From Gordonia heveisoli (GTDB lineage Bacteria; Actinomycetota; Actinomycetes; Mycobacteriales; Mycobacteriaceae), in contig NZ_JASXSH010000007.1 in assembly GCF_030315745.1 (NCBI RefSeq), forward strand, positions 1-64,000: a stretch of DNA of 64,000 nucleotides, read 5' to 3'. The translations under genes were made by a program, and so were the position numbers. Numbering within the stretch: position 1 is the first letter of the stretch; each line of letters opens with the position of its first letter. Positions 1 through 13,529 of the stretch are shown in pieces. The notes under the pieces were generated by a model, which made no database searches, was not told the origin of the DNA, and saw only the letters and a program-made list of their open reading frames with translations.

Positions 1-3000
1 CCGAGCACCACCACATACATCCTCGATTCACGCCTGCAACTGGTCCCCGTCGGTGTGCCCGGCGAACTCTATCTCGGTGGCGTCCAGGTGGCGCGGGGAT
101 ACGCCTCGCGCAGCGGACTCACCGCGGAACGCTTCGTCGCCGATCCCTTCGACGACGACGGCGGTCGGCTCTACCGCACCGGCGATCTGGTGCGCTGGAA
201 CCCGCAGGGCGAGATCGAATACCTGGGGCGCACCGACTTTCAGGTGAAGCTGCGCGGACAACGCCTCGAACTCGGTGAGATCGAGGCGGTCGTCGGCTCC
301 GCGCCGGGCGTTGTCCATGCGGCCGCGGGCGTCGCCGAACTGGCGGGCGGCGCCCAACTGGTCGCCTACGTCTCGCCCGCGGATGTGGACCTCGATCAGG
401 TGCGGGCCACAGTGGCCACCGCACTGCCCGAGTACATGCGGCCCACCCAATGGGTCGTGCTCGCCGAGATGCCTCTCAACAGTGCGGGCAAGGTCGCCCG
501 ACGGCAGTTGCCCGCCCCGCAGATCGAGGTCGTCGACCACGTCGCGGCAGAATCGGATGCCGAGGTGGCGATTGCCGGCATCGTCGCCGAGATCCTTGGG
601 GCCGAGCAGATTTCGGTGACCGCGTCCTTCTTCGACCTCGGCGGCAACTCGTTGTCGGCGACGCGGGTAGCGGCACGGGTGGCCGATGTCCTCGACGTCG
701 ACGTGAGCGTCCGCGACCTCTTCGACACACCGACCGTGCGTGGCCTCGCAGGCGCCGTGTCTGGGCGGGATCGCACCATCACCCGGCTCCGTCCGATGCC
801 CCGGCCGGATCGGCTGCCGCTGTCGACCGCACAGTCGCGGATGTGGTTCATCAACCAGTTCGACACCGCATCGGCCGCGTACAACATTCCGCTCGGTTTG
901 CGGATCACCGGTGGTCTCGACGTCGGGGCACTGCGGGCCGCGATCATCGACGTACTCGAACGTCACGAGGTCTTGCGCACGATCTATCCCTCCGACGACG
1001 CCGGTCCGTATCAGCTTGTGCTGGATCTCGATTCGGTCCGTGACCGGCTGGACTTCGTCGTCGTCGACGACGATCGCGAACTGCGGGCCGGGGCGCTGCG
1101 CGGCTTCGATGTCAGCTCGGAGTTGCCCATCCGGGTGGCGGTCTCGGAATCTCCGCACCACTGCGACCTCATCGTCACCGTCCACCACATCGCCTTCGAC
1201 GGTGAGTCCGGTCCGGTGTTCGAACGAGACCTGCTCGGCGCCTACCTGCGTCGGACCGGTGTCGACGTGCCCACCCCGACACCGCTGACGGCACAGTACG
1301 CCGACTATGCCGTGTGGCGACGTGAGGTCCTCGGCGAGACCGACGATCCGGCGACGCCTGCCGGCCGCCAGATGTCCTACTGGCGTGCGCAACTCGTCGA
1401 CCTGCCGCCGGTGACGGATCTGCCGATGGACCGGCCGCGACCCGCGGTCATCGACCAGCACGGCGAGGTCGTCAGCGTCCGCGTCGACGACGCCACCGCG
1501 ATCGGCTTCGAGAAGCTCGCCCGGGAACTCGACGTCACCGTCTTCATGCTGGCCCACGCCGTCCTCGCGATCACCGTGTCGAGATTGGCCGCGACGGCCG
1601 ACGTGGTGATCGGGGCGCCGATCGCCGGCCGCACCGACGCCGCGCTCGCGGACATGGTCGGGATGTTCGTCAATACCCTCGTGCTGCGCACCGACGCAGA
1701 TCCGGGCCGCTCGGTGGCCGATTTCGTCGCCGCGGTACGCGACGTCGACGTCGATGCGTTCGCGCACGCCGACACCCAATTCGATGACCTCGTAGACGAA
1801 TTGGCCCCGGAGCGGTCGACGTCCTACCAGCCGTTGGTGCAGATCGCCTTCACCCACGAGTCGGCGCCGACGGCACACGGACCGATCGGTGACGCGCAGG
1901 AGCGCGGGCTGGGAGCGCAATCGCTGGGCTCGTTGCACACGGTGGCGAAATTCGACCTGACCGTCGGTGTCTTCGACCGTACCGACGATTCCGCGATGCG
2001 CGCTGAATTCCTGTACGCCACCGCACTGTTCGACGAACACACGATGCACCGGTTCGCCGACGTCTGGCATCGGGTGCTAACCGCCATGGTCGCCGACCCG
2101 GCGACGGTGATCGGGGACATCGACGTCGTCGACGATGCGGCGCTGATGGCGATGGCGCCGAGTCGCAATTCGACGGGTCTCGCGCTCCCCGCGGCGGACG
2201 GCGGCGTCAGCACCCCCCGGGTGCTGGTGGATCTGCTCGCCGCCGCTGCGCGTGAACCGGCGCACCCGGCGCTGATCTGCGACGGCGAGACGGTGTCCTA
2301 CGGCGAGTTCGGCGCTCGCACCAACCGTCTCGCGCGGGTGCTGCTGGCTGCCGGGGTGCGCACCGACGACATCGTCGCGGTGGGTGTGGAACGTTCCATC
2401 GACTCGGTCGTGGCGGTCTTCGGTGTGGTGAAGGCCGGTGCCGCCTGGCTTCCCATCGATCCGTCCTATCCGCAGGAACGCATCGACTTCATGGTCGCGG
2501 ACTCCGGCGTGCGCCACGGGGTTACGGTCGCCGGTACCCGGTCGCGGCTGGGGGACTCGGGATGTGAGTGGATCGACGTTGCCTCGGCATCCGACCGGGA
2601 GGTGGACGCGTCACCGATCGCCGCGGCCGATCGCCACGGTGTGATCCGCCTCGACTCGCTCGCCTACCTGATCTACACGTCCGGTTCGACCGGCAGGCCG
2701 AAGGCCGTCGGGGTGACCAACCGGGGTATCGCCGGTTTCGTCGATGCCCTGGCCGAGATCAGCGGGCGCCCCGCGGAGTCCCCTGATACCCGGGTCTTGC
2801 ATGTGGCCTCACCGAGTTTCGACGCCTCGGTCCTGGAGATGCTGTGGTCGATCGGTCTGGGACACACCCTGGTCGTCGCACCCGCGCAGGAGTATGCCGG
2901 TGACGCGCTGGGCCGGATCCTCGAACGTGACCGTGTCACCGACACGCTCATCACCCCGACGGTGCTGGCCACCGTCGATCCCCACCGCGGCACGTCGCTG

Positions 3001-6000
3001 CGCAATCTGGTGACCGGTGGTGAGGCGTGCCCGCCGGAGTTGGTCGCGCGGTGGTCGGAGGCGCAGCGGGACGCGGCCGAAACCGCGCCTGGCCGAAGGA
3101 TGTTCAACTTCTACGGACCGTCGGAAGCGACGGTGTGGTCGTCGACGGGACGGTCCGTGGTTGGCGCCCCGATCACCATCGGGCATCCGGTGCGGGGCTT
3201 CGCCGCCTACGTGCTGGATTCGCGCCTGCACCCGGTTCCCAGCGGGGTTGTCGGCGAACTGTATCTGGGCAGCCCGGATGCACTTGCGCGCGGCTACCTG
3301 CGCCGTCCCGCGCTGACCGCAGGGTCTTTCGTCGCGGATCCCTTCGCGGGCGGCGGTGCACGGATGTATGCCACCGGTGACCTGGTGCGGGTCAACTCGG
3401 CCGGTGAACTGGAGTTCGCCGGACGTGCCGACCATCAGGTGAAGATCAACGGTCAGCGTGTGGAACTCGGTGAGATCGAAACGGCGCTGGTCCAGCAGCC
3501 GGGTGTCGAGGCCGCCGTGGTCACCGGGATCACCGACGGCTCCGGCCGGTCGCGACTGGTCGCCTACGTCGTAGGTGCGGTCGACGGCCACACCGTGGCG
3601 CAGGCCGCCGCCCAACGGTTGGCCGGGCATATGGTGCCCCATCACATCGTCGTACTCGACGAACTGCCGCTGACCCCCGGCGGCAAACTCGATCGTCGTG
3701 CCCTGCCCGTCCCGGCACCCGCACCGACCGCCGATGAGGTCGAACCGGCGACTTCCGTCGAGGAATCGCTGGCCACGATCGTGGCCGGTCTCCTCGGCCG
3801 CGATCGGGTCGGGGTCACCGAATCCTTCTTCGCGCTCGGCGGCGACTCGATCTCCTCGATCCAGCTGGCCTCGGCAGCCAAGGCGATCGGGTTGTCGCTG
3901 TCGCCACGAGAGATATTCGAACACAAGACGATTCGTGGTATGGCACGGGCTGTTGCGGAGTCCTCGGCCCAATTGCCGTGGCTGACCGAACCCGCCGACG
4001 GACCCGTCGACCTCCTGTCCCTGCCGCCGATCGTGTCGTGGATGGCGACCGAGGCGTCGGCGACCCCGGCCGATTTCGCCGACTTCAACCAGTCGATGGT
4101 GCTGACCGCGCCGACCGGACTCGACACCGAGGATCTCGCCGAGATCCTCACGGCGGTCGTCGCCGCGCATCCGATGCTCAGCGCCGCGCTCCGCGCCGGT
4201 CCGGCCGGCTGGTCGTTGCACGCGCCCACGACTTTCGACGCGCCGTCCGCGGTCCGCGCGCTACGCAGCGCGCATCGGGTGGGTGAGGCGGATTTCGCCG
4301 AGGATCTGCGCGCCGCCCATGCGGACGCGGCGCGACGGCTGGACCCGTCGGCCGGTGTGGTGGTGCAAGCGGTGCTGGTGACCGATGTCGACGGGGACGG
4401 GCGCGTGCTGCTGGCGATTCACCACCTGTCCGTCGACGCCGTGTCCTGGCCGATCCTGATCGAGGATCTGCTCACCGTGTGGGCGCAACACCGCGGCGGA
4501 CAGCCGCTGTCGGCACGTCCGGAACAGACCAGCATGCGCGCATGGGCGCACGCCCTCGACAGCCGGCGCCCGGCGCGACTCGGCGAGGTGGCGCGTTGGT
4601 CGTCGCGGCTCGGGGCGGCGACCGAAGCCGAAACCGTACCCGCGCGCTATCGCGAGACCGAATCGGTGGTGCTCCAGGTGGAATCGGCGGTCACCCGAGC
4701 CGTGGCCGGTCCGGTGGCGCAGGCGTTCGGCGCCGCCGTACCCGACGTGCTGCTGGGGGCGCTCGCACGCGCGGTCGCGCGGTGGCGCATCGACACCGGC
4801 CGGGCGGACTCCGGCGCCGTGACGGTCCTGTCGGAAGGACACGGCCGCTACGACGAGGTCGTCGCGGGCGGGCGCGACGGTCGTCGCGTCGACCTCTCGC
4901 GTACCGTCGGCTGGTTCACCACGATCGCGCCGCTCGCCGTCGATCCGGGCGCCGACATCGTGCACGCGATCAAGGCGGCCAAGGAGGAACGGGTCACACA
5001 GCCGGACAACGGCATCGGTTTCGGGCTGCTGCGGTACGGAGATGGGCCGTCGTCGTTGGGAGATCGGCCGCTACCCGCGGTGGCGTTCAACTACCTCGGC
5101 AACCGGGCACCGGCCGGAGATGTGCCCGCCGCCGATGGTGCCGGCCCCGAAGCGACTGTCGCCGAGGGTGATCCGGCGACGCAGCCGGGGGGTTGGTTGC
5201 CCGACCCGGACGCCCCCTTCCTGCCCGCGGTGATCGACGGGAACCTGGCCGCGATGTCGGAGTTGACCATCAACGCGGTGATCGGGGCAGGCCCTGACGG
5301 TCCGGTGCTGAGCGCCGACCTCCGGTTCGTGCCCGCACGCCTGGCCTCCTCCGACGCGCAGGCCATCGCCGACCAGTTCGCCGACGAGCTCCGCTCGGTG
5401 GCCGATCTGGTGGCAACCGGTGCGACGGTGGGCCTTTCCCCGTCGGATGTGCCCGGTAGCCCGGTGACCCAGGACGACCTCGACGAACTCGCGCGGCGTT
5501 TCCCGGGTGCCGACGTGTGGCCGCTGTCGCCGCTGCAGCGCGGACTGTTCTTCCAGGCCGAACTCGCCGGCGACGAGGCCGTCGACGTCTATGTGACCCA
5601 GGCGGTGCTCGACCTCGATGCTTCGGTCGACCTCGACCGGCTTCGGCGGGCCACCGACGAATTGCTCGGGCACCATCGTGCGCTGCGTAGCGGCTTCCTC
5701 CGGGTACCGTCGGGTGCGGTGGTCGCCGTGGTACCCGACCGGGTGCAGGTGCCATGGCGGGTCGTCGACGCCGATGCCGCCGATACTGACGGTGTCGCGA
5801 CCGTGGAAGAGGTCAAGGCCACCGAGCGCATCACCCACTTCGACCTCGATGCGCCACCGCTGTTGCGGGTCGTCGCGGTTCGGCATGGTGGTGGGGTGTC
5901 GGTGGTGATCTCCAACCACCACATCCTGTTCGACGGCTGGTCGGGGCCGCTGGTGCTCGCCGACCTGCTCGCCCTGTATGCGACCGGTGCCACCTACACC

Positions 6001-9000
6001 GCCCAGACCGGTTCGGGCACCGGAGATTTCGCCGACTATCTGCGCTATCTGTCGCGGTTGGACACCAGCGAGGGCGATCGTGCGTGGACACGGGTACTCG
6101 AACCGGTGGAAGGACCGACACTCCTCGCCCCAGGGGCCGAGGCCAGTGCGGCGATGTTGCCGCGGGATCATTCGGTACAGCTGGATCAGGCCGCGACCGC
6201 CGCACTCGAGGACCTGGCGTCGACACACGGCGCGACCCTGGCCACCGTGCTTCAGGTGGGTTGGGCGATCCTGCTGTCGCGCCTCAGCGGGAATCGCGTG
6301 GTCACCTTCGGGGAAACCGTGTCCGGCCGACCGGCCGACCTCGACGGTGTGGACGCCATGGTCGGTTTGTTCATCAACACACTGCCCGCAGTCGTCGACG
6401 TCGATCCCCGGGCCACCGTCGCGCAACTCCTCGTCGGCGTCCAGGCCGACAAGGTGGCGGTGCTCGACCATCAGCACCTCGAGCTCTCCGAGATCCTCGC
6501 CATCGGTGCGGGCCGGGTCGGCTTCGACACGCTGTTCGTCCACGAGTCCTATCCGGTGAACACCGAATCGTTGACCGGTGCGGGTGCCGCCGCCGGGACC
6601 GGTCTCGGTATCCGCGGCGTGCAGTCGCTCGACTCCACTCACTACCCGTTGAATCTGCTCACCAGCGTCGCCGACGGACGACTCTCGGTGAAGCTGAAGT
6701 ATCTGCCGAGTGCCTTCGGCGACAAGCAGATCGAGATCTTCGCCGATGCGCTGGTAGAGATCCTGCGGCAGCTGGCCGCGCAGGCGGACCAGGCGACTGC
6801 GGAGGTGTCGGTGCTGTCGGCGGCGCAGGCCGCGGCCATCGACGAACTATCCGCCGGACCGGCTGTCGCCGCGACCGGCGCGCTGGTCGTACCGGCCGTG
6901 CGGGATCGCATCGCTGCAGCAGGCGACACCGTGGCGGTAATCGACGGCGACCGTCGGATCACCTACCGGGAGTTCGGCCAGAAGGTCGATCGCCTCGCAC
7001 GACTCCTCGTCTCCCACGGTGTCCGCCCGGAGGACGCGGTCGCGATCTGCCTCGACCGTTCGGTCGAGATGGTCGTCGCCGTCCATGCCGTGGCGGCCGC
7101 CGGTGGTCAGTACGTACCCATCGACACCGCCGCGCCGACGGAGCGAGTGCAACACATGGTCGCCACGGCCGGTGTCGGTCTGGTGCTAGTCGGTGCAGGA
7201 GGCGTGCCCGACGCGGTGGCCGGGCTCGACCCTCAGCTGTCGGTCCTGTGCGTCGACGAGAGCGGCGACACCGATGACGGCCGGGAATCGGTGAACGTCG
7301 AACTGCCCACGTCCCGAGCGGATTCGGCACTCTACACACTGTTCACCTCGGGTTCGACCGGTCGGCCGAAGGGTGTCACCGTCTCGCATGCCGCGGTCGC
7401 CAACCGGCTGTGGTGGGGTTTGGATGCCTTCCCATGGGGCCCGGGGGATCGCATCATCCAGAAGACGCCCTACACCTTCGACGTCTCGGTACCGGAACTG
7501 TTCGCGCCGTTGATGAGCGGTGCGACGATCGTCGTCGCCGAGCCGGGCGGACACGCCGACCCCGACTACATCGCCGACCTGATCGAGACGTCGGCGGCGA
7601 CCTCGGTCCACTTCGTGCCCTCGATGCTCGCGGCGTTCCTCGACGTCGTCGCCCCGGACCGCCTGGCCCGGCTGACGTCGCTGCGCCGGCTGTTCGCCTC
7701 CGGTGAGGCGCTGCCCGCCCCGCTGGTGGCCAAGACCCGCGCCAACCTGCCCGGCGTCGAGATCCATAACCTCTTCGGGCCGACCGAAGCGGCGGTCGAG
7801 GTGTCCTGGGCGGAGGTGACCGACGCCGAACAGGTGACGATCGGTGCGCCGGTGTGGAACACCGTCACCCGTATCCTCGACAGCCGGCTGCGGCCGGTCC
7901 CACCAGGATTCCCGGGCGAGCTCTATCTTGGCGGGGTCCAGGTGGCACGCGGTTATGCCGCGGCGCCCGGGCTCAGCGCGGAACGGTTCGTCGCCGATCC
8001 GCAGGGGCCCGCGGGGACGCGCCTGTACCGGACCGGCGACCTGGTGCGCTGGACGACCGATGGGGTCATCGAATACCTGGGCCGCACCGACTTCCAGGTC
8101 AAACTGCGCGGCCAGCGGATCGAACTCGGCGAGATCGAGGCCGTCCTCGCCGCCGCCCCCGGCGTCGTCCACGCGGCGGCGACAGTGGCGTCGACCACCG
8201 CGGGCGCCGACCATCTGGTGGCGTATCTGGCCCCCGCCGGCATCGACGTCGATGCGGTCAAGACGTCGGTGGCCCACGCCTTGCCTGCCTATATGCGGCC
8301 GACGGTCTGGGTACTGCTCGACGACGTCGTTCTCAGCTCCGCGGGCAAACTCGATCGGCGTGCCCTGCCCGCACCCGACTTCGAGGGGACCGACGACTTC
8401 GTCGAACCCGCCTCGGCCGCGGAGGCCGAAGCGGCCGCGGCCTTCGCCGAGGTGATCGGCGTCGACCGGTTCTCGGTGACCGCCGACTTCTTCGACTTCG
8501 GCGGCAGTTCGTTGTCGGCGATGCGCCTGGCGGCCCGGCTGCGTGAGCAACTGGGTACCGACGTCTCCGTGCGCGACATCTTCGCCGCGCCGACGGTGCG
8601 CGACCTGCTCGCCGTCGTCGGGGGACGTGCCGGTACCGACCTACGTGCGCCGATCGTGGCGTATACGCCACGGCCCGAGCCGATCCCGCTGTCCTTCGCG
8701 CAGCAGCGCATGTGGTTCATCAACCGACTGCAGCCGCAGGCCCCGACCTACAACCTGCCCGCGGTGCTGCGCCTGACCGGTCAACTCGACGTCGACGCCC
8801 TGCGCGCGGCCATGGTCGACGTGGTGATCCGCCACGAAGTCCTGCGCACGAGGTTCGGCGACATCGGCGGGGTGCCCAACCAGCAGATCGGGTCGGTCGA
8901 CGAGGTGGCCGACGGGATCGATTGGGCGGTGGTCGAATCGGCGGCGGACGTCGAGTCCGCGGTGACCAGCGGATTCGATCTGATCGCTACTTGGCCGCTG

Positions 9001-12000
9001 CGGATTCGGCTGTGCCCGATCGCCGACGGCGAGTACCTGCTCGCCATCGTGCTGCACCACATCGCCGCCGACGGGCAGTCGCTCGGGCCGTTGATCGCCG
9101 ACCTGTCCACCGCCTACACCGCCCGGGCGGCCGGTGCCGCACCGCAGCTCGAGCCGCCTGCGGTGCAGTTCGCCGACTTCGCGATCTGGCAGCATCGGGT
9201 GCTGGGGACCGGTGATGACCCGGATTCGCCGGTGGGACAGCAACTCTCCTACTGGACCGGCCAGTTGTCGGGGTTGCCGGACGTGCTGGACCTGCCGACC
9301 GACCGTCCGCGTCCGCCGGTGGCCACCCATCGCGGGGCGCAGGTCGCCTTCGAGATCCCCGACGATCTCACCGCCCGCGTCGCGCAGATCGCCGCGGCGG
9401 CCTCCGCCACGCCGTTCATGGTCGTGCACGCCGCCCTGACCGTGCTGCTGGCTCGATTGTCGGCGTCCGACGACATCGCCGTCGCCAGTCCGGTTGCCGG
9501 GCGCGGGCAGCCGGTCCTCGACCAGTTGATCGGCATGTTCGTCAACACGCTGGTCCTGCGAACGTCGGTGGACCCCTCGATGACCTTCGCGCAGTTGCTC
9601 GATCAGGTGCGGCACACCGACCTGGACGCCTTCGTCAACGCCGACGTCCCCTTCGAAACCCTCGTCGAGCATCTCAATCCGACTCGGTCGGAGGCATTCT
9701 CGCCGCTCGCCCAGGTGATGCTGACCTTCGATCAGGCCGCCGTCGCGGGGCGAGCGGGTAACGATCTGCCTGCCATCGAGGCAGGCGGACTGTCGGTGAC
9801 TCCACTGTCGCCACCCGAGGTGCCTGCCCAGCTGGACCTGACCGTGACCGTCAACGCCACCGAAGCCGGTGCGGCGTGGGCGGGTTCGGTGGTGTACGCC
9901 ACCGATCTGTTCGACGAATCCACCATGGAGCTGTTCGCACAACGGCTGATCCGGGTACTCGACACGGTGACCACCACTCCCGCCGTCGCCGTCGGAAACA
10001 TCGAGGTGGCCTCGCCGGCCGAACTGGCGACGATCGGGGACTGGACACAAGGACCTGCGGTCGCCGGTGCACCCCAGCTCCTGCCCGATCTCATCGGTTC
10101 CCGGATCGCCGGACGCGGTCGTGCGACCGCCCTGAGTTTCGGCGACCGGCAGGTGTCCTACCGCGAATTCTCGGCCAGGGTCTTCACACTGGCCCGCGCA
10201 CTCATCGCCACCGGCGTCGGCCCGGATGTCGCGGTGGCCGTGTGCCAGCCGCGCTCGGTGGAACTGCTGGTGTCCATCCACGCCGTGCTCGCCGCCGGCG
10301 GCTCCTACGTACCCATCGACGTCGATGCCCCGGCCAACCGGATCGCGGCGATGATCGAGGCAGCCGACGTCGCGGCGATCCTGGTCGTCGGCGACGGTCC
10401 GACGGCACTGGTGGATGTCGCAGGCGACGCCGAACTGCCGGTATTCACGGTCGACGCGGATCGGCCTGCGGAATCGGCCGGGCCGATCACCGACGCCGAC
10501 CGGATCGCGCCGCTGCGGGGCGACCATGCGGCCTACACGCTGTTCACCTCCGGATCGACGGGCGTGCCCAAGGGGGTGACCGTCTCGCATGCGGCGATCG
10601 CCAACCGGTTGGCCTGGATGCAGGACGACTACCGGCTCGACGATCATGACGTCGTCCTCCAGAAGACCCCGGTCACCTTCGACGTTTCGGTGTGGGAGTT
10701 GTTGTGGCCGTTCATGGTCGGCGCCGAACTGGCCATCGCGGCACCGGGCGGGCACGGCGATCCCGACTATCTCGCGGCGATCATCGTCGAGCGGGAGGTG
10801 TCGGTCCTGCATTTCGTGCCGTCGATGCTGTCGGCCTTCGTCGACGTGGTCGGTCCGGAACGACTGGCCACGCTCGAATCACTGCGCCTGATGTTCACCT
10901 CCGGCGAGGCACTGACCGCGACCACCGCACAGAGCGTCGTCGCGGCGTTACCGGCCGTCGGGTTGCACAATCTGTATGGTCCGACCGAGGCGGCGGTCGA
11001 CGTGACCCGACATCAGGTGCGGGCCGGTGAGCGCGGCGTCCCGATCGGTCGACCGGTCGCCGGCACCACCACCTATGTGCTCGATGACCGGTTGCGGCCG
11101 GTGCCACCGGGTGTGCTCGGCGAGTTGTATCTCGGTGGTGTGCAGATCGCCCGCGGCTATGCGAACCGGCCGGATCTGACCGCCGAACGGTTTGTCGCCG
11201 ATCCGCGCGGCGGTGGTGGACGGTTGTACCGCACGGGCGACCGGGTGCGCTGGAACCGTGACGGCGAGCTGGAGTACTTCGGCCGCACCGACTTCCAGGT
11301 GAAGCTGCGCGGCCAGCGGATCGAGCTCGGCGAGATCGAGGCCGTCCTGGGCGGTGCGCCGGGTGTGGTGCATGCCGCGGTCGCGGTGGCGTCCACGCCC
11401 GCAGGCCAGCGGTTGGTCGCCTATCTCGCCCCGGCCGACGTCGATGTGGATACCGCGGGCGCGGTGGCCGCGGCCGCGCTGCCCGCCTACATGCGTCCCG
11501 ACGTGTGGATGACGCTGCCCCAGATGCCGCTCAACCCGGCGGGCAAGGTGAACCGGCGGGAACTGCCCGTCCCCGAGGTGGTCGCCGACACCTATGTCGC
11601 ACCGCGCACCGAGATCGAGCGCATCGTCGCCGAGGTCTTCGCCGACGTCCTCGGGGTCGACGAGGTCGGCGTCACCGCGTCCTTCTTCGGGTTGGGCGGC
11701 AACTCGTTGGCGGCCACCCGGGTGGTGGCGCGGCTGCGCGAACGTCATGCGGTGGACATCGAGTTGGCGTGGCTGTTCAGCGATCCCACCGTCGCGGGTA
11801 TCGCTCATCGGGTGGCGCAGGGCAACGCACTGGGTGACGACGTGCTGATCGCCCTGCGCAGCGAGGGCCGGCGGGCGCCGCTGTTCTGCGTCCACCCGGC
11901 CGGTGGCCTGGCCTGGTTCTACGGCGGGCTGGCGCCCTACCTCGCCGACCGGCCGATCTACGGGCTGCAGGATCCGCATGTGGTCACCGGGGAGCCGGTG

Positions 12001-12729
12001 GTCACCGACGCGCATCTCCTCGCCCGCCGGTACGTCGAGGAGATCAGGAGGGTGCAACCGACCGGCCCCTACCACCTGCTCGGATGGTCGGTCGGCGGCG
12101 TCATCGCACACGCGATGGCCGTGCAGTTGGAGGCGGCGGGGGAGGAGGTCGCGCTGCTCGCGATCATGGATGCCGCGCCAGAGGAGGACGAGACCCGCGA
12201 TCGGGCACTGGCACAGCTGGCGGCCGCCGACACGGCGGTCCCCACCGCCGTTGAGCAGACCGCCGTCGGTCAGACCGCCGACGAGCAGACCACCGACGAG
12301 GCCTCGGACGGCTCGGTGGTGGCCGACCTGCTCGGTGGGTGGCGCGAACTGTTCGATCTCGGCGACGACGTCCATGCCGCCACCGCTGCCGAGCTGACCA
12401 CGATCATCCGGGAACAGATCGCCGGGATGGGACTGCTCGCGGAGGAGCAGGTCGAACGCATCATGGAGAGCTTCGATGCGTCGGCTCACGTCGTCCTCGG
12501 TTACCGACCGGAACCCTTCGGCGGTGACCTGCATGTGTTCACCGCGACCGCGGACAAGGACGACCCGCGCGTCATCGCGGCTCGCTGGACGCCGTTCGTC
12601 GGCGGTGCGATCACCAACACCGACGTCGACACCCATCACCTCGGGATGGCCGATGCGGATGCGCTCGCGGTGATCGGCCCAGTCCTCGACGGGTTGCTCG
12701 ACGAGGATTCTTCCGCGGGAGGTTCATGA
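1..12729 (+). CDS. Nonribosomal peptide synthetase, terminal multimodular subunit (5' end outside window)
   Basis: The frame is open from base 1, so the gene is 5'-truncated; 4242 residues are visible. Domain order by motif (nt): A1 C-terminal part to ~510; PCP1 (carrier Ser codon 649); C2 (HHIAFDG ~1183); A2 (YTSGSTG ~2670); PCP2 of the GGDSI type (Ser 3847); E (HHLSVDA ~4420, EGHGR ~4834, RTVGWFT); C3 (HHILFDGWS ~5917), expected to accept a D-residue after E; A3 (FTSGSTG ~7342); PCP3 (Ser 8509); C4 (HHIAADG ~9055); A4 (FTSGSTG ~10543); PCP4 (Ser 11704); TE (GWSVGG, Ser 12088; His ~12634). By the GrsA-based code, A4 reads D-V-W-H-F-S-L-V-D, the classic serine code; A3 reads D-V-P-H-F-S-L-V-E, serine-like; A2 reads D-A-L-L-V-G-F-V-W, unassigned. 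The TE makes this the last enzyme of the line. The product is unknown; a siderophore is possible but unproven. Confidence 0.97.
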   Translation, partial: PSTTTYILDSRLQLVPVGVPGELYLGGVQVARGYASRSGLTAERFVADPFDDDGGRLYRTGDLVRWNPQGEIEYLGRTDFQVKLRGQRLELGEIEAVVGSAPGVVHAAAGVAELAGGAQLVAYVSPADVDLDQVRATVATALPEYMRPTQWVVLAEMPLNSAGKVARRQLPAPQIEVVDHVAAESDAEVAIAGIVAEILGAEQISVTASFFDLGGNSLSATRVAARVADVLDVDVSVRDLFDTPTVRGLAGAVSGRDRTITRLRPMPRPDRLPLSTAQSRMWFINQFDTASAAYNIPLGLRITGGLDVGALRAAIIDVLERHEVLRTIYPSDDAGPYQLVLDLDSVRDRLDFVVVDDDRELRAGALRGFDVSSELPIRVAVSESPHHCDLIVTVHHIAFDGESGPVFERDLLGAYLRRTGVDVPTPTPLTAQYADYAVWRREVLGETDDPATPAGRQMSYWRAQLVDLPPVTDLPMDRPRPAVIDQHGEVVSVRVDDATAIGFEKLARELDVTVFMLAHAVLAITVSRLAATADVVIGAPIAGRTDAALADMVGMFVNTLVLRTDADPGRSVADFVAAVRDVDVDAFAHADTQFDDLVDELAPERSTSYQPLVQIAFTHESAPTAHGPIGDAQERGLGAQSLGSLHTVAKFDLTVGVFDRTDDSAMRAEFLYATALFDEHTMHRFADVWHRVLTAMVADPATVIGDIDVVDDAALMAMAPSRNSTGLALPAADGGVSTPRVLVDLLAAAAREPAHPALICDGETVSYGEFGARTNRLARVLLAAGVRTDDIVAVGVERSIDSVVAVFGVVKAGAAWLPIDPSYPQERIDFMVADSGVRHGVTVAGTRSRLGDSGCEWIDVASASDREVDASPIAAADRHGVIRLDSLAYLIYTSGSTGRPKAVGVTNRGIAGFVDALAEISGRPAESPDTRVLHVASPSFDASVLEMLWSIGLGHTLVVAPAQEYAGDALGRILERDRVTDTLITPTVLATVDPHRGTSLRNLVTGGEACPPELVARWSEAQRDAAETAPGRRMFNFYGPSEATVWSSTGRSVVGAPITIGHPVRGFAAYVLDSRLHPVPSGVVGELYLGSPDALARGYLRRPALTAGSFVADPFAGGGARMYATGDLVRVNSAGELEFAGRADHQVKINGQRVELGEIETALVQQPGVEAAVVTGITDGSGRSRLVAYVVGAVDGHTVAQAAAQRLAGHMVPHHIVVLDELPLTPGGKLDRRALPVPAPAPTADEVEPATSVEESLATIVAGLLGRDRVGVTESFFALGGDSISSIQLASAAKAIGLSLSPREIFEHKTIRGMARAVAESSAQLPWLTEPADGPVDLLSLPPIVSWMATEASATPADFADFNQSMVLTAPTGLDTEDLAEILTAVVAAHPMLSAALRAGPAGWSLHAPTTFDAPSAVRALRSAHRVGEADFAEDLRAAHADAARRLDPSAGVVVQAVLVTDVDGDGRVLLAIHHLSVDAVSWPILIEDLLTVWAQHRGGQPLSARPEQTSMRAWAHALDSRRPARLGEVARWSSRLGAATEAETVPARYRETESVVLQVESAVTRAVAGPVAQAFGAAVPDVLLGALARAVARWRIDTGRADSGAVTVLSEGHGRYDEVVAGGRDGRRVDLSRTVGWFTTIAPLAVDPGADIVHAIKAAKEERVTQPDNGIGFGLLRYGDGPSSLGDRPLPAVAFNYLGNRAPAGDVPAADGAGPEATVAEGDPATQPGGWLPDPDAPFLPAVIDGNLAAMSELTINAVIGAGPDGPVLSADLRFVPARLASSDAQAIADQFADELRSVADLVATGATVGLSPSDVPGSPVTQDDLDELARRFPGADVWPLSPLQRGLFFQAELAGDEAVDVYVTQAVLDLDASVDLDRLRRATDELLGHHRALRSGFLRVPSGAVVAVVPDRVQVPWRVVDADAADTDGVATVEEVKATERITHFDLDAPPLLRVVAVRHGGGVSVVISNHHILFDGWSGPLVLADLLALYATGATYTAQTGSGTGDFADYLRYLSRLDTSEGDRAWTRVLEPVEGPTLLAPGAEASAAMLPRDHSVQLDQAATAALEDLASTHGATLATVLQVGWAILLSRLSGNRVVTFGETVSGRPADLDGVDAMVGLFINTLPAVVDVDPRATVAQLLVGVQADKVAVLDHQHLELSEILAIGAGRVGFDTLFVHESYPVNTESLTGAGAAAGTGLGIRGVQSLDSTHYPLNLLTSVADGRLSVKLKYLPSAFGDKQIEIFADALVEILRQLAAQADQATAEVSVLSAAQAAAIDELSAGPAVAATGALVVPAVRDRIAAAGDTVAVIDGDRRITYREFGQKVDRLARLLVSHGVRPEDAVAICLDRSVEMVVAVHAVAAAGGQYVPIDTAAPTERVQHMVATAGVGLVLVGAGGVPDAVAGLDPQLSVLCVDESGDTDDGRESVNVELPTSRADSALYTLFTSGSTGRPKGVTVSHAAVANRLWWGLDAFPWGPGDRIIQKTPYTFDVSVPELFAPLMSGATIVVAEPGGHADPDYIADLIETSAATSVHFVPSMLAAFLDVVAPDRLARLTSLRRLFASGEALPAPLVAKTRANLPGVEIHNLFGPTEAAVEVSWAEVTDAEQVTIGAPVWNTVTRILDSRLRPVPPGFPGELYLGGVQVARGYAAAPGLSAERFVADPQGPAGTRLYRTGDLVRWTTDGVIEYLGRTDFQVKLRGQRIELGEIEAVLAAAPGVVHAAATVASTTAGADHLVAYLAPAGIDVDAVKTSVAHALPAYMRPTVWVLLDDVVLSSAGKLDRRALPAPDFEGTDDFVEPASAAEAEAAAAFAEVIGVDRFSVTADFFDFGGSSLSAMRLAARLREQLGTDVSVRDIFAAPTVRDLLAVVGGRAGTDLRAPIVAYTPRPEPIPLSFAQQRMWFINRLQPQAPTYNLPAVLRLTGQLDVDALRAAMVDVVIRHEVLRTRFGDIGGVPNQQIGSVDEVADGIDWAVVESAADVESAVTSGFDLIATWPLRIRLCPIADGEYLLAIVLHHIAADGQSLGPLIADLSTAYTARAAGAAPQLEPPAVQFADFAIWQHRVLGTGDDPDSPVGQQLSYWTGQLSGLPDVLDLPTDRPRPPVATHRGAQVAFEIPDDLTARVAQIAAAASATPFMVVHAALTVLLARLSASDDIAVASPVAGRGQPVLDQLIGMFVNTLVLRTSVDPSMTFAQLLDQVRHTDLDAFVNADVPFETLVEHLNPTRSEAFSPLAQVMLTFDQAAVAGRAGNDLPAIEAGGLSVTPLSPPEVPAQLDLTVTVNATEAGAAWAGSVVYATDLFDESTMELFAQRLIRVLDTVTTTPAVAVGNIEVASPAELATIGDWTQGPAVAGAPQLLPDLIGSRIAGRGRATALSFGDRQVSYREFSARVFTLARALIATGVGPDVAVAVCQPRSVELLVSIHAVLAAGGSYVPIDVDAPANRIAAMIEAADVAAILVVGDGPTALVDVAGDAELPVFTVDADRPAESAGPITDADRIAPLRGDHAAYTLFTSGSTGVPKGVTVSHAAIANRLAWMQDDYRLDDHDVVLQKTPVTFDVSVWELLWPFMVGAELAIAAPGGHGDPDYLAAIIVEREVSVLHFVPSMLSAFVDVVGPERLATLESLRLMFTSGEALTATTAQSVVAALPAVGLHNLYGPTEAAVDVTRHQVRAGERGVPIGRPVAGTTTYVLDDRLRPVPPGVLGELYLGGVQIARGYANRPDLTAERFVADPRGGGGRLYRTGDRVRWNRDGELEYFGRTDFQVKLRGQRIELGEIEAVLGGAPGVVHAAVAVASTPAGQRLVAYLAPADVDVDTAGAVAAAALPAYMRPDVWMTLPQMPLNPAGKVNRRELPVPEVVADTYVAPRTEIERIVAEVFADVLGVDEVGVTASFFGLGGNSLAATRVVARLRERHAVDIELAWLFSDPTVAGIAHRVAQGNALGDDVLIALRSEGRRAPLFCVHPAGGLAWFYGGLAPYLADRPIYGLQDPHVVTGEPVVTDAHLLARRYVEEIRRVQPTGPYHLLGWSVGGVIAHAMAVQLEAAGEEVALLAIMDAAPEEDETRDRALAQLAAADTAVPTAVEQTAVGQTADEQTTDEASDGSVVADLLGGWRELFDLGDDVHAATAAELTTIIREQIAGMGLLAEEQVERIMESFDASAHVVLGYRPEPFGGDLHVFTATADKDDPRVIAARWTPFVGGAITNTDVDTHHLGMADADALAVIGPVLDGLLDEDSSAGGS

Positions 12730-12820
12730 GCGGTGACCGGGAGAGGGTCGAGCGCGAATACGGATGACGACGCAAACGACAGCGAAGACGACGACGAACA
12801 CGACAGAATGAGGACATCGA

Positions 12821-13042
12821 ATGACGAATCCGTTTGATGATGAGGACGGCCGCTTTTTTGTGCTGGTCAATGATGAGAATCAGCATTCGCTGTGGCCGAC
12901 CTTCGCCGACATCCCGGCGGGGTGGACGAAGGTCTTCGGTGAGGACAGCCGGGCGGCCTGTCTGGAGTATGTGGAGGCGAATTGGACCGACCTGCGGCCG
13001 ACGAGTCTGATCGAGGCGATGGAGGCCGACAGCCGCCCGTGA
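12821..13042 (+). CDS. MbtH-like NRPS chaperone, copy 1
   Basis: A 73-residue MbtH-family protein; these bind and activate NRPS adenylation domains. The N-terminal NPFDDEDG, the SLWP motif, the central AGW and the later NW are all present. It starts 91 bp after the NRPS stop and is probably co-transcribed with it; AGGACA upstream serves as a weak ribosome site. The first 192 bp (12808-12999, including 13 bp upstream of the start) are identical to copy 2, while the last ~13 codons differ. It is shorter than copy 2 and ends about eight residues after the conserved SLIEAM stretch. Confidence 0.95.
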   Translation: MTNPFDDEDGRFFVLVNDENQHSLWPTFADIPAGWTKVFGEDSRAACLEYVEANWTDLRPTSLIEAMEADSRP

Positions 13043-13049
13043 CCGGTCC

Positions 13050-13071
13050 GTCGCACCCCGAAGGGTGCGAC
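13050..13071 (+). terminator. Perfect 9-bp hairpin between the two MbtH genes
   Basis: GTCGCACCC, loop CGAA, GGGTGCGAC: a perfect stem with a tetraloop, 8 bp after the copy-1 stop. No U-run follows. It could be an intrinsic-like terminator, an attenuator or an mRNA-stabilising end. Confidence 0.55.
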
Positions 13072-13150
13072 TGTGATGGGCGGATTACCGGCACAATTGA
13101 GGGTGCCCTAACATAGTGGCAACGCTATCCGTGAGAGATGAGGACATCGA

Positions 13151-13405
13151 ATGACGAATCCGTTTGATGATGAGGACGGCCGCTTTTTTGTGCTGGTCAA
13201 TGATGAGAATCAGCATTCGCTGTGGCCGACCTTCGCCGACATCCCGGCGGGGTGGACGAAGGTCTTCGGTGAGGACAGCCGGGCGGCCTGTCTGGAGTAT
13301 GTGGAGGCGAATTGGACCGACCTGCGGCCCAAGAGTCTGATCGACGCCATGGAGGCGGATCAGGCGGCGCGTGCGTCGGGGCAGCCCGCGCCCGAGGCCG
13401 AATAA
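13151..13405 (+). CDS. MbtH-like NRPS chaperone, copy 2
   Basis: An 84-residue MbtH-family protein in tandem with copy 1. Residues 1-60 are identical to copy 1 at the DNA level; the tail ([11 protein letters not shown] and onward) diverges and is longer. It shows the same SLWP and NW signature elements. A weak promoter-like pair (TTACCG, 18 bp, TAACAT) lies in the 108-bp spacer, so this copy might be expressed separately. The identical core argues for recent duplication or gene conversion rather than two diverged, module-specific chaperones. Confidence 0.95.
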   Translation: MTNPFDDEDGRFFVLVNDENQHSLWPTFADIPAGWTKVFGEDSRAACLEYVEANWTDLRPKSLIDAMEADQAARASGQPAPEAE

Positions 13406-13500
13406 CGGTCACCCGGGTGAGTGCTCCACGATGGACACTTGCGTGAGTGGAGTTACGGCGTCGCCGAGATAACGCTTCCACATCAACAACTCTGGTCACA

Positions 13501-13529
13501 TTGATCCCAATAGTCACGCGGGATAGCCT
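13501..13529 (+). promoter_or_regulatory. Candidate promoter upstream of the small adenylation-like protein
   Basis: TTGATC, a 17-bp spacer and TAGCCT, 130 bp upstream of the start at 13659. The gap from 13406 also holds a perfect palindrome, TCACCCGGGTGA at 13409-13420, just after the second MbtH stop. The promoter is inferred from spacing and box similarity only. Confidence 0.35.

Noticed and set aside
28..12639. Very long open frames on the minus strand opposite the NRPS (for example 28-2070, 2809-4221, 8641-10812, 10948-12639)
   Set aside because: They arise from high GC at third codon positions of the sense gene. Their translations are Arg/His/Gly/Asp-rich without domains, and the sense strand is a clear NRPS throughout.
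12726..12767. 13-codon frame starting in the NRPS stop (ATGA)
   Set aside because: Too short, with no ribosome site of its own and no conserved content. The overlap is chance.
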